The position numbers and the translations under genes were made by a program. A stretch of 64,000 nt of DNA from Lachnospiraceae bacterium. Lineage in GTDB: Bacteria > Bacillota > Clostridia > Lachnospirales > Lachnospiraceae. The DNA lies in NCBI GenBank assembly GCA_022845895.1, contig AP025573.1, positions 716,501 to 780,500 of the forward strand, given 5' to 3'. Within the stretch, counting starts at the first letter, position 1, and every line of letters begins with the position of its first letter. Shown here in pieces: positions 19,001 to 27,046 of this stretch. The notes under the pieces are model-generated. The model was not told the origin of the DNA, ran no database searches, and saw nothing but the letters and a program-made list of their open reading frames with translations.

Positions 19001-19047
19001 ATTCGTAAGAATTCGTCAAGAGTTTTGAAAATCTATTTCACTATAAT
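19001..19047 (+). promoter_or_regulatory. Direct repeat plus -10, probable response-regulator-activated promoter
   Basis: ATTCGTAAGA (19001-19010) is followed immediately by ATTCGTCAAG (19011-19020), a head-to-tail repeat with 10-base period, one DNA turn. TATAAT at 19042-19047 has no acceptable -35; the repeat sits where an OmpR-type regulator would replace it. Confidence 0.55.
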
Positions 19048-19120
19048 GATATTTAGAAACATTCATCAGGCGTAGCCCTACGTCAGAAAAAACAGATGTT
19101 CACAAGGAAAGGAGGCAGAA

Positions 19121-20044
19121 ATGTCTTATATTTTACAAACGAGCCATCTGGGTAAGAGGATAGATGGCAAAGAATTGGTTACAGATGTGAATATCCATGT
19201 AAAGAAAGGTGAAATATATGGATTTTTAGGACCGAATGGAGCAGGAAAAACAACAGTGATGAAGATGGTCACGAACCTCTGGAAACCGACGGAAGGTACC
19301 GTCGTGCTGTTTGGAAAAACATTGGAGGCTTCATCTTATGAAGCGTTGAAGCGTATGGGGAGCATTATTGAGTTTCCTACATTTTATGAACATATGAGCG
19401 GGAAGGATAACCTCCAGCTTCACTGCGAGTATATGGGGTATTACAACAAAGGCAGCGTGGAGGAAGCGCTGGAAATGCTGGGTCTTACAGATGCGGCAGA
19501 CAAACCTGTCAAAAGGTATTCCCTGGGCATGAAGCAGCGCCTCGGAATCGCACGGGCCGTCCTGTGCAAACCGGAGCTTGTCATCCTGGACGAACCGACG
19601 AATGGCTTGGATCCTGCGGGAATGAAACAGATCAGGGACCTGTTCAGAATGCTCTGTACAGAATATGACATGACCTTCATGATATCGAGCCATCTTCTTT
19701 CTGAAATCGAAAGTATCGCCGACACGGTCGGGGTTATCAATCATGGAAAGCTGATGAAGGAAATTTCCATGAAAGAAATCGTGGAGACAAACACAGCCTT
19801 CATCGAACTCGTCGTGGAAGATACGAAGAAGGCGGCATATGTATTAGCCGAAAAAATGAAGTTAAGCAACTTTAAGATTATTGATAATTCCAAGATCCGT
19901 ATATATGAACAAGGCATTGCCACGCAGAGGATATCAAGGGAACTGCTGTCAAATGAAGTAGAGATTGCTTCTATCAATCAGCATACCGAGACGTTGGAAG
20001 ATTATTTCTTAAAAATGACAGCGGAGGTGAAAGAATCATGTTAA
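19121..20044 (+). CDS. ABC transporter ATP-binding protein, bacitracin/lantibiotic export type
   Basis: 307 residues. Walker A GPNGAGKTT (~35-43), signature YSLGMKQRLGIARA (~134), Walker B LVILDEPTNGLDPAG and the switch His in ISSHLLSEIE. The C-terminal ~85 residues are the extension common to BcrA-like ATPases. AAAGGAGG before the ATG. Its stop overlaps the permease start by 7 bases. With the preceding kinase and regulator it probably forms a self-regulated exporter or immunity module. Confidence 0.9.
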   Translation: MSYILQTSHLGKRIDGKELVTDVNIHVKKGEIYGFLGPNGAGKTTVMKMVTNLWKPTEGTVVLFGKTLEASSYEALKRMGSIIEFPTFYEHMSGKDNLQLHCEYMGYYNKGSVEEALEMLGLTDAADKPVKRYSLGMKQRLGIARAVLCKPELVILDEPTNGLDPAGMKQIRDLFRMLCTEYDMTFMISSHLLSEIESIADTVGVINHGKLMKEISMKEIVETNTAFIELVVEDTKKAAYVLAEKMKLSNFKIIDNSKIRIYEQGIATQRISRELLSNEVEIASINQHTETLEDYFLKMTAEVKESC

Positions 20045-20742
20045 AGCTAATCAGACTGGAATGGAAGAAAAATAATATTGGAAAGTACACCAGAGGGGCA
20101 ATCGTCGTGGCAGTCCTGCTCGGAGTGTTTGTTTTTGCCCTGGCATTTCTGGGCATTGCAAATGATCCGGATGGCACGCTGGACGCCGCACCGGGAACAG
20201 ATGTCATCTCTGCCCCGATTGAATTATTTACCAGCATGGTGTTTCTCATATACACCAGCGTAATGTTGGCGTCATTTATTGTCAGCGCATACAAGAACAA
20301 GACGATGAACCTGATGTTCACCTATCCGGTCAAGCGGCAGAAAATACTGGCGTCCCAGATGATTGCGGTCTGGATATTTAATTTTGTGGCGCTCACCATA
20401 ACAAAGCTGGCTATATATTTCTGTGTATTTCTGGGAACCAACTTTATGCAGTCATCCTTTGCGATTGATTTTGACATGGGCAGCCTGTCATTTTATATCC
20501 AGCTGATATTAAAGTCCGTGGTAATCGTGAGCATGAGCTTTATTGCCTTGTTTGTAGGAATGGCTCTGAAATCATCAAAAGCGACTATCATTACCTCGTT
20601 TTTACTGATCTTTCTGACACAGGCAAATGTGGGTGATTTTACCATGGCAAACAGTGCGGTATTCCCTGCTGTTTTAACAGTGATTTCCATTGGGTTTGCC
20701 ATCCTGTCAATCTATAATGCGGAAAGCAAAGATTTGGCATAA
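20038..20742 (+). CDS. ABC-2 type permease partner
   Basis: 234 residues and six predicted membrane helices (GAIVVAVLLGVFVFALAFLG, MVFLIYTSVMLASFIVSAY, then four more). The YKNKTMNLMFTYPVKRQKIL cytosolic loop is typical of BcrB/lantibiotic-immunity permeases. Coupled by overlap to the ATPase. Its substrate is not readable from sequence. Confidence 0.85.
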   Translation: MLKLIRLEWKKNNIGKYTRGAIVVAVLLGVFVFALAFLGIANDPDGTLDAAPGTDVISAPIELFTSMVFLIYTSVMLASFIVSAYKNKTMNLMFTYPVKRQKILASQMIAVWIFNFVALTITKLAIYFCVFLGTNFMQSSFAIDFDMGSLSFYIQLILKSVVIVSMSFIALFVGMALKSSKATIITSFLLIFLTQANVGDFTMANSAVFPAVLTVISIGFAILSIYNAESKDLA

Positions 20743-20997
20743 TATATGGTATTAGGATAGATAATGTCAAATGATTTATGAGAAAATCGAGTCAAAAGAT
20801 AAGGCTCAAATGAACCTTGAAAGCTGTAGATATTGATAAAAGATAGCTCTCCGAGGGCTTAGGGATTTGCCCTAAGCACCCGCAAAAGACCAGTACCTCG
20901 ACCCAATACGGGCCTTGGCCGAACCCATCCTTGCCGGAAGGCAGGAAAAGGGCGCAGATGCCCCTTTTCTGCTGGAACAGGATAATCCGTGAACCTT

Positions 20998-21320
20998 TAG
21001 GCAGTTGTTTGATTTTGCATATTTAGGATTGTCTGCTGGCCAAGGAAGATAAGGAGCTGCCATTTGCCTGGCATGTTCCCTGCACCTTTAAGCATTCCAA
21101 CTTCATAAAGAACTTTGTGGTTTTTGTGTTTGTGAGGACGTAGAAAGTTGTAATAAGCTACCCACAGAGCTAAATCATAGTTGGCGCCGTCCATGTTATA
21201 AAACCGTTGGTAAGTCCAATTACCTGGGTGATATCGAACTTGAATTTATCTTCAAACTCATGGAAAAACTGTTGGGCAGCCAAAGGATAGGCACTGTAAC
21301 CGTCAGCAATGAATTTAAAG
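20998..21320 (-). pseudogene. DDE transposase remnant (IS fragment)
   Basis: Two pieces of one transposase are readable on the minus strand. 21320 to ~21198 gives FKFIADGYSAYPLAAQQFF...DITQVIGLTN. 21194 to 20998 gives a different frame: DLALWVAYYNFLRPHKHKNH...NMPGKWQLLIFLGQQTIL. The catalytic core between them is deleted. IS-like non-coding sequence with a CTTAGGG/CCCTAAG hairpin continues to ~20820, so the stretch 20743-20997 holds only this decayed 3' part. The left edge abuts the truncated cas1 exactly where its N-terminus is lost. Confidence 0.75.
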
Positions 21321-22140
21321 TGCCTAATGGCAGATTCCTGACACGAATTGCAGGCCGGATAAAAGGGAATGTGCTGTTGAGAAAAAGGCAGTACGATATG
21401 AGTATGGACAAAATGGAAAGTCTTGGTGTGGCGAAGAATTGCATCTTAGAAAAAGTCCACAACGCAAGATGGGTACTGGAGAGGGCTACGAGAGACCACG
21501 GAATGCAGATTGATGCAGAGAGAGTTAAAAAGGCTTCTGCAATGCTGAAAGATTCTCTTAAGGTAATACAAGGGAGCATATCAAAAGAGCAGCTGCGGGG
21601 GTATGAGGGGGAGGCGGCCAGTATTTACTTTAGTGTGTTTGATGAGCTGAGTCTGCAGCAGAAGAAAGATTTTACCTTTCAAGGAAGAAATAAGAGACCG
21701 CCTCTGGATAAAGTCAATGCAATGTTATCCTTTGCATACACGCTTGTAACAAATAGTGTCATATCGGTCTTAGAGACTGTAGGGGTAGATCCGTATGTAG
21801 GTGTACTGCATACAGAGCGCTCGGGCAGAGCCTCGCTGGCCCTCGACCTGGTGGAGGAGCTCAGATCTGTATTGGCAGACCGGTTCGTACTTTTCTGATT
21901 AATGAGAAGATAGTTAATGGAGAAGATTTCGTGACGAAAGAAAACAATGCTGTCCTTATAAAAGATGAAGCTCGGAAAAGGATACTTACAGAATGGCAAA
22001 ATAAAAAGAGGGAAACCCTGACACACCCATTTCTAAAAGAAAAGGTCGAATGGGGAATGGTGCCATATGTACAGGCAATGCTATTGTCAAGGTATTTAAG
22101 AGGCGACTTAGATGCTTATCCTCCATTTCTGTGGAAGTGA
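21320..22140 (+). pseudogene. cas1: cas1 (type I-C), 5'-truncated and frameshifted
   Basis: The readable protein starts at the PNGRFLTRIAGR segment, so about the first 75-80 of ~340 residues are missing and replaced by the transposase fragment. The body matches I-C Cas1 (NARWVLERATRDH, LRGYEGEAASIYFSVFD, FHGRNKRPPLD-like, RPSLALDLVEELR). Near 21893-21898 the frame stops (DRFVLF-stop), then resumes one frame over as LINEKIVNGEDFVTKENNAV and runs to PPFLWK at 22140. One missing base in the TTTT run explains it. The adaptation integrase should be dead. Confidence 0.88.
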
Positions 22141-22151
22141 GGTGATCTGAA

Positions 22152-22442
22152 ATGCTTGTTTTAATAACTTATGATGTAAATACTGAAACAGCAGCTGGGA
22201 GAAGCAGGCTCCGGAAGGTTGCAAAGCAGTGCGTGAATTATGGAAGAAGAGTACAAAATTCGGTATTCGAGTGTATTCTGGATAATGCGCAGAGCGTGCT
22301 GCTTAAATCTATCTTGACAGACATTATTGATGAAGAGGTAGACAGCCTGAGGTTCTACTATCTGGGAAACAATTATAAGACTAAAGTTGAACATATCGGA
22401 GTGGACAGAGGGTTAGCTGTGGATCAGACTCTGATTCTGTAG
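22152..22442 (+). CDS. cas2: CRISPR-associated endonuclease Cas2 (type I-C)
   Basis: 96 residues, full length. The N-terminal MLVLITYDVNTET holds the conserved Asp; RLRKVAKQCVNYGRRVQNSVFEC is the I-C pattern. With Cas1 it would form the spacer integration complex, but the cas1 next to it is broken. GGTGATCTG precedes the ATG. The array begins 172 bases downstream. Confidence 0.95.
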   Translation: MLVLITYDVNTETAAGRSRLRKVAKQCVNYGRRVQNSVFECILDNAQSVLLKSILTDIIDEEVDSLRFYYLGNNYKTKVEHIGVDRGLAVDQTLIL

Positions 22443-22613
22443 TGCGAATAGCAGTTGCACACAGAATGTCTGGGAGACTCGCACCAGAAATAGTGCACAA
22501 AAATGCCAGTTTGTTATAAGCTATGCATTGAAAAAAGAAGGAATAATATAAACTGTTGTGAAAAATAGTTGGTATCCATATTATGTATCAGCTGGAATTT
22601 GTATATGATTGTT
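22443..22613 (+). promoter_or_regulatory. CRISPR leader region
   Basis: AT-rich non-coding 171 bases between cas2 and the first repeat, on the side opposite the degenerate terminal repeat, so it occupies the leader position. I see no clear promoter hexamers. Confidence 0.55.
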
Positions 22614-22977
22614 GTCGTTCCCCTCGCGGGAACGTGGATTGAAATAGCTGGTCATAGCGCACCAGCTCCCCTTCCTTAAGTCGTTCCCCTCGCGGGAACG
22701 TGGATTGAAATATATCTTCTTCCATATCAGGGGTCATTCCGCCTGGTCGTTCCCCTCGCGGGAACGTGGATTGAAATATCTGAACGATAAAAGGCTCCGC
22801 ATTATCGAATAGTCGTTCCCCTCGCGGGAACGTGGATTGAAATATGGCCTTTCCTGAACGCGGGACAGGCGGGGATAAGTCGTTCCCCTCGCGGGAACGT
22901 GGATTGAAATTTATCAGAATAGACACCATAGACTGCCCCGGCAAGGTCGTTCCCCTTGCGGTAAGTTGATTGTAAAA
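22614..22977 (+). CRISPR. Type I-C CRISPR array, 6 repeats and 5 spacers
   Basis: 32-base repeats begin GTCGTTCCCCTCGCGGG and end GTGGATTGAAAT, the I-C consensus shape. Starts are 22614, 22680, 22746, 22812, 22879 and 22946. The first five are identical; the sixth is degenerate (CTTGCGGTAAGTTGATTGTAAAA end), marking the trailer. Spacers are 34, 34, 34, 35 and 35 bases and all differ. No cas3, cas5, cas8c, cas7 or cas4 is in the window. The repeats' inner GTTCCC/GGGAAC can form the crRNA hairpin. Confidence 0.98.
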
Positions 22978-23200
22978 GATTATGAGAACTCTTTTAAGGG
23001 TAAACGATTATATAAGTTTATATCTTAAGGAATGTCCGTCAGTTAGGGATTCTGCATATATCAACGTACGAGGCTTAGGTGAAATTGGATAGTGTTTTAT
23101 GAATATAAGAAATCAAAGCTGTTTCAAAAGAAATATGAAAGGAAATATTAGGAATTCCTAAAGAACTACTAATAAAGGGTGCATTTTTTCATAAGTCTGC

Positions 23201-23206
23201 TATAAT
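23201..23206 (+). promoter_or_regulatory. Extended -10 for the phospholipid cluster
   Basis: TGCTATAAT (TGN plus TATAAT) ~33 bases before the PAP2 gene, with no convincing -35. The rest of 22978-23238 has no gene; it holds a perfect 14-base palindrome TTAGGAATTCCTAA at 23148-23161. Confidence 0.5.
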
Positions 23207-23238
23207 ATTCTGTAGGCTGTGACAAAGGAGAAGTCATC

Positions 23239-23967
23239 ATGAGAGACAGAAGCAGGGCCAAACCGCCCATATTACCGAAATACGCCATATTTCCTCTGCT
23301 TGCCTGCCTGACGGTAAATTTCTTGGCATACAACGGGACGGAGATACTGACAAGGTCGTGGAAGCATTATGACCTGACACTTCCGATAGACAGGGCTGTG
23401 CCGGTCATACCGTGGTTTGTAGCAGTGTATCTTGGATGCTATCTGTTCTGGATTGTTAACTATATAATGATTGTAAGGCAAGGCGAAGAGCATTGCTTCC
23501 GGTTCGTGACAGCGGATATGATGTCACGAATCGTCTGTGCGGTAATATTTATCGTGCTTCCGACGACAAACGTGCGTCCGGTGCTGACAGGTGACGGATT
23601 ATGGATAACGCTGCTTCAGATGATATACGAAGTGGACCAGCCCACGAGGCTTCTGCCATCTTTCCACTGCCTCGTCAGCTGGTTCTGCTTTGTGGGCATC
23701 AGAGGACAGAAGAATATTCCGAAAGCATATCAGATCTTCTCCTGCCTTTTTGCTGTCCTCGTCTGTATATCCACACAGGTTACGAAACAGCATTATATCG
23801 CCGATGCGGTAAGCGGAATCGTGGTGGCGGAGGCTACATACTGGATTGCATTCCATACGCAGATATACCTGTATCCGAAGAAGGTATTTGACTGGCTGTA
23901 TAGGAAGTGCTTTTACAGACAGAAGAGGTTAGGGAGAGAGAGGGGTAACTGTGGGAAGCAAGAATAA
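23239..23967 (+). CDS. PAP2-family membrane lipid phosphatase
   Basis: 242 residues, about six membrane helices. Active-site motifs of the PAP2/inositolphosphotransferase fold are PSFHCLVSW (~residues 140-148) and the downstream STQVTKQHYIADAVSG with catalytic His and Asp; the first KxxxxxxRP motif is weak (TNVRPVLTG). It could dephosphorylate phosphatidate or undecaprenyl-PP, or transfer headgroups. First gene of a run with a flippase-like protein, pssA and psd, so a role in phospholipid turnover is inferred. AAAGGAG precedes the ATG. Confidence 0.8.
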   Translation: MRDRSRAKPPILPKYAIFPLLACLTVNFLAYNGTEILTRSWKHYDLTLPIDRAVPVIPWFVAVYLGCYLFWIVNYIMIVRQGEEHCFRFVTADMMSRIVCAVIFIVLPTTNVRPVLTGDGLWITLLQMIYEVDQPTRLLPSFHCLVSWFCFVGIRGQKNIPKAYQIFSCLFAVLVCISTQVTKQHYIADAVSGIVVAEATYWIAFHTQIYLYPKKVFDWLYRKCFYRQKRLGRERGNCGKQE

Positions 23968-24985
23968 GAAGATTGCAAATATGATATTTCTGATTGTCGT
24001 ATTTGCGCTGACGCTCTACAGCGTGTTTAAAGGAGAAGATCTGCATGCTGTCATGAGAGCGATTATCCGTGTCAATCCATGGTATCTGCTCCCTGGAATC
24101 GCAGGTGTTGTCATCTTCATCTGGGGAGAGTCGATTATCATATATTATATGTTCGGAACGCTTAAGATCCGCACGAAGAAATGGACATGCTTCCAGTATT
24201 CCTGCGTGGGATTTTTCTTCAGTGCCATTACTCCATCTGCAAGCGGAGGGCAGCCGATGCAGATATATTACATGAGGAAGAAGAATATTCCCATTCCGGT
24301 CTCGACATTGGTGCTCATGATTGTTACAATAACATATAAGTCGGTTCTTGTAGTAATCGGTCTGTTCGTGGCAATTTTTCAGAGAGGGTTCGTGCATCGT
24401 TACCTTGGTGGAATCGTGCCGGTATTTTACCTTGGCGTCACCTTGAATGTATTGTGCTGTATTGCGATGTCCATCCTGGCATTCCATCCGGCGCTGGCAA
24501 AGTGGATTATGATGAAGTGCCTGAAGATACTGGAACGGATTCATATCCTGAAGCATAAGCCGGAGCGGACGCGCAGGCTCGCCTCCTCCATGGACCAGTA
24601 CAATGCCACGGCACTGTATCTGCGCACCCACGGAAAGGTCATTGTAAATGTACTGATTATCACATTTTTACAGCGTTTTGCCCTGTTCTTCGTGACATGG
24701 TTCGTCTATAAGGCATTCGGCCTGCACGGCGCGCATATCTATGACGTAGTGATGCTTCAGGCAGTCGTGTCGGTATCTGTCGATATGCTGCCGCTGCCGG
24801 GCGGGATGGGTATCAGCGAGAATCTGTTCCTCGTGATATTCAAGAGCATCTTTACGGCGGGGCTGCTTCTGCCGGGCATGGTGCTGAGCAGAGGAATCGC
24901 ATATTATGTACAGCTTCTGTTCAGTGCTGGAATGACCTTGTTTACACATCTGACCATCGGACAGAAAGCGACAGATAAATTATAA
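23951..24985 (+). CDS. Flippase-like / LPG-synthase-type membrane protein (UPF0104)
   Basis: 344 residues with about eight membrane helices. It matches the transmembrane half of lysylphosphatidylglycerol synthase (MprF flippase domain): FFFSAITPSASGGQPMQIYYMRK, then SVDMLPLPGGMGISENLF with the LP.PGG.G motif. No aminoacyl-transferase domain is attached. GTG start at 23951 overlaps the PAP2 gene by 17 bases. Likely moves a lipid between leaflets, with the specific lipid unknown. Confidence 0.85.
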   Translation: MGSKNKKIANMIFLIVVFALTLYSVFKGEDLHAVMRAIIRVNPWYLLPGIAGVVIFIWGESIIIYYMFGTLKIRTKKWTCFQYSCVGFFFSAITPSASGGQPMQIYYMRKKNIPIPVSTLVLMIVTITYKSVLVVIGLFVAIFQRGFVHRYLGGIVPVFYLGVTLNVLCCIAMSILAFHPALAKWIMMKCLKILERIHILKHKPERTRRLASSMDQYNATALYLRTHGKVIVNVLIITFLQRFALFFVTWFVYKAFGLHGAHIYDVVMLQAVVSVSVDMLPLPGGMGISENLFLVIFKSIFTAGLLLPGMVLSRGIAYYVQLLFSAGMTLFTHLTIGQKATDKL

Positions 24986-25006
24986 GTAAAGGAAAGAGAG
25001 AGTAAA

Positions 25007-25678
25007 ATGATTGGATACTATAACTATACGGTGGTGCTGACTTATGTCAGTCTTGCATCTTCCGTATTCGGAATGACACAGGCAATCCACGGAAGGTTCA
25101 AGACCGCTATCTTATGTCTTGCCATCTCAGGGTTGTGCGATATGTTTGACGGGAAGATTGCCCGTACGAAGAAAGACCGTACGGATGATGAGAAGGCGTT
25201 CGGCATACAGATCGATTCGCTCTGCGATGTCGTCTGTTTTGGCGCCTTTCCCGCGTTGATCTGTTATCTGCTCGGTGTGAGAGGGCCGCTTGGCATTGCT
25301 GTTATCATCCTGTATTGTGTGAATTCAGTTATCCGTCTGGCATATTTCAATGTCATGGAGGCCAAGAATGCCCAGATGACAGAGAGCGGGGAAAAGTTTT
25401 ACCAGGGCCTTCCGATCACCTCCATGGCCATCGTGCTGCCGCTCGTGTTCATGATTCAGTTTTTCGTACCCGACTGGGCATTCCGGGTCTGCCTTCACCT
25501 TGCGCTGCTAATCGTCGGCATACTGTTTGTAGGAAAGTTTAAGCTTAAGAAGCCAAGTAATGCTACCCTTGCGGTTCTTGTGGCTGTGGTAGGGGCTGCG
25601 GTGCTGATTATGATTATCTTCACGAATTACCGTATCAATTTCCACGCAGGCTGGCCGTGGTTCTGCAGAAGGTGGTAG
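25007..25678 (+). CDS. pssA: CDP-diacylglycerol-serine O-phosphatidyltransferase
   Basis: Makes phosphatidylserine from CDP-diacylglycerol and serine in the membrane. 223 residues with about six to eight helices. The CDP-alcohol phosphotransferase signature D-G-x2-A-R-x(n)-G-x3-D-x3-D is seen as DMFDGKIARTKK followed by FGIQIDSLCD (~residues 46-75). Its product is the substrate of psd, which begins 10 bases later. Confidence 0.93.
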   Translation: MIGYYNYTVVLTYVSLASSVFGMTQAIHGRFKTAILCLAISGLCDMFDGKIARTKKDRTDDEKAFGIQIDSLCDVVCFGAFPALICYLLGVRGPLGIAVIILYCVNSVIRLAYFNVMEAKNAQMTESGEKFYQGLPITSMAIVLPLVFMIQFFVPDWAFRVCLHLALLIVGILFVGKFKLKKPSNATLAVLVAVVGAAVLIMIIFTNYRINFHAGWPWFCRRW

Positions 25679-25688
25679 AGTCAGGGTT

Positions 25689-26570
25689 ATGAAATACATA
25701 GACAGAGATGGGAAAGCGACAACAGAAGATTCCGGCCAGGACAGGCTGCTCCGGTGGATGTACACGCATCCGATAGGAAGAGGCCTGATAAGGCTGCTCA
25801 TACGGCCATATGTCTCAAGGGCCGGAGGCTGGCTGCTGGACAGAAGCTGGTCGAGATGCCTGATTCAGCCGTTCGTCAGGCATAACGATATCGATTTGTC
25901 TTGCTGCCGGAAACAGAAGTTCTCCTCCTACAATGATTTTTTTACAAGACAGCTCAAGCCTGATTGCCGCCCAATGGAGGGGGACGGGCGGACCCTTGTC
26001 AGCCCGTGCGACGGCAAGCTGAGCATCTATCCTATCCGGCGGGGAGACGACGGGCCGGCCCGGTTCCGTATCAAGGATACGCTGTATACGGTGGAATCCC
26101 TCCTGCGTTCGGCAAAGCTCGCGAAGCGATACGAGGGAGGATATGCTTGTATCTTCCGGCTTACGGTGGATGATTATCACAGATATTGTTACATAGATGA
26201 CGGAACCAAGTCGAGAAACGTCAGGATACCCGGCGTCTTTCACACGGTCAACCCTGCGGCGAATGATGTCCTGCCCATATATAAGGAGAATACGAGGGAG
26301 TACTCCCTTCTGAAAAGCCGCCATTTTAAGACGGTCCTCATGATGGAAGTAGGCGCTCTTATGGTAGGCCGTATCACGAATTATGATGATGTCTGCGAGG
26401 TAAGAAGGGGGCAGGAAAAAGGACGGTTCGAGTTCGGAGGTTCCACGGTCATACTGCTGTTCCAGAAGGGGGCGGCCAAGCCGGATGCAACGCTTATCTC
26501 CAACACAGAAAAGGGATATGAGACGCGAGTGAAGATGGGAGAGCGTATCGGCGAGGCGGCAGGGGATTGA
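25689..26570 (+). CDS. psd: Phosphatidylserine decarboxylase proenzyme
   Basis: Decarboxylates phosphatidylserine to phosphatidylethanolamine. 293 residues, the longer (type II-like) form. Visible are FTRQLKP, SPCDGKLSIYP, the catalytic region VDDYHRYCYID and the C-terminal self-cleavage motif FGGSTVILLF (Gly-Ser, ~residue 262), where the pyruvoyl group forms. The promoter of the thiamine operon starts within its last codons (26567). Confidence 0.95.
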   Translation: MKYIDRDGKATTEDSGQDRLLRWMYTHPIGRGLIRLLIRPYVSRAGGWLLDRSWSRCLIQPFVRHNDIDLSCCRKQKFSSYNDFFTRQLKPDCRPMEGDGRTLVSPCDGKLSIYPIRRGDDGPARFRIKDTLYTVESLLRSAKLAKRYEGGYACIFRLTVDDYHRYCYIDDGTKSRNVRIPGVFHTVNPAANDVLPIYKENTREYSLLKSRHFKTVLMMEVGALMVGRITNYDDVCEVRRGQEKGRFEFGGSTVILLFQKGAAKPDATLISNTEKGYETRVKMGERIGEAAGD

Positions 26571-26595
26571 CAGGCGGCCCGTTATGCATTATATT
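26567..26595 (+). promoter_or_regulatory. Promoter for the thiamine operon
   Basis: Consensus TTGACA (26567-26572) overlapping the psd stop, 17-base spacer, TATATT (26590-26595). Transcription would begin near 26602, just before the TPP aptamer. Confidence 0.8.
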
Positions 26596-26606
26596 ATGAA
26601 GTGTGA

Positions 26607-26703
26607 ATTGAATAGGGGAGCTTATTGGATAGGCTGAGAGGAAGTTGAGGACTTCGACCCATAGACCTGATTTGGATAATGCCAACGTAGGAACGTATCG
26701 TAA
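26607..26703 (+). ncRNA. TPP riboswitch (THI element)
   Basis: Conserved aptamer blocks are in order: GGGGAGC (26615-26621), GGCTGAGAGGA (26632-26642), CGACCCATAGACCTGAT (26655-26671) and TGGATAATGCCAACGTAGGAA (in pieces, 26673-26693). It lies before thiSFGH-tenI. Binding of thiamine pyrophosphate should favour the terminator hairpin that follows. Confidence 0.95.
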
Positions 26704-26710
26704 GATTATT

Positions 26711-26740
26711 ACGGGAAATGCTCAGGCATTTCCCGTTTTC
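26711..26740 (+). terminator. Expression-platform terminator of the TPP riboswitch
   Basis: 11-bp stem ACGGGAAATGC / GCATTTCCCGT, 4-base loop, TTTTC tail, 8 bases after the aptamer. Confidence 0.8.
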
Positions 26741-26765
26741 CATTTCAAACCATCGAGAGTGGACG

Positions 26766-26822
26766 AGAGTTCATGAAGGGGTGCACCACCGCGGGTGTAT
26801 TTCTTTCATGAACTCTTTTTTG
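26766..26822 (+). terminator. Second hairpin/terminator in the thi leader
   Basis: Outer stem AGAGTTCATGAA / TTCATGAACTCT with an inner TGCACC/GGGTGTA helix, then TTTTTT, 25 bases before thiS. It is a second, independent-looking terminator inside the same leader. Confidence 0.7.
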
Positions 26823-26846
26823 CTATATCAGGAAGGAGGTGGCAGG

Positions 26847-27044
26847 ATGCTGAAGGTAAACGGAAAAGACGTGGAATATGTTCCCCATATGACAGTAGCG
26901 CTTCTGCTTCGGGAGCTTACATATGAGGAATCCCGGGTAGCGGTAGAGAAAAACGGTCATATCGTCCCGCGCAGGGAGTATACGGATACCGTACTTGAAG
27001 ACAAGGATACGATAGAAGTCGTAAGCTTCGTAGGAGGAGGTTAG
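26847..27044 (+). CDS. thiS: Sulfur carrier protein ThiS
   Basis: 65-residue ubiquitin-like protein ending in VVSFVGGG; the C-terminal Gly-Gly is adenylated by ThiF and thiocarboxylated to donate sulfur for the thiazole ring. Start at ATG 26847 with GGAAGGAGGTGG upstream. The frame is open for 43 more codons upstream, but those run through the two leader hairpins and are not coding. Confidence 0.95.
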   Translation: MLKVNGKDVEYVPHMTVALLLRELTYEESRVAVEKNGHIVPRREYTDTVLEDKDTIEVVSFVGGG

Positions 27045-27046
27045 CA

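Noticed and set aside
20872..21063. 63-residue minus-strand frame in the IS remnant
   Set aside because: Wrong frame relative to the recognisable transposase pieces; low-complexity translation of non-coding IS end.
22588..22944. 118-residue minus-strand frame through the CRISPR array
   Set aside because: It is the repeat read repeatedly (FQSTFPRGER units); a well-known false gene call over CRISPR arrays.
23148..23161. 14-base palindrome TTAGGAATTCCTAA as an operator
   Set aside because: Perfect but isolated, 40 bases upstream of the promoter element, with no matching site or regulator nearby.
26718..26846. N-terminal extension of thiS
   Set aside because: Open frame only; it runs through two leader hairpins, and AAGGAGG sits just before ATG 26847.
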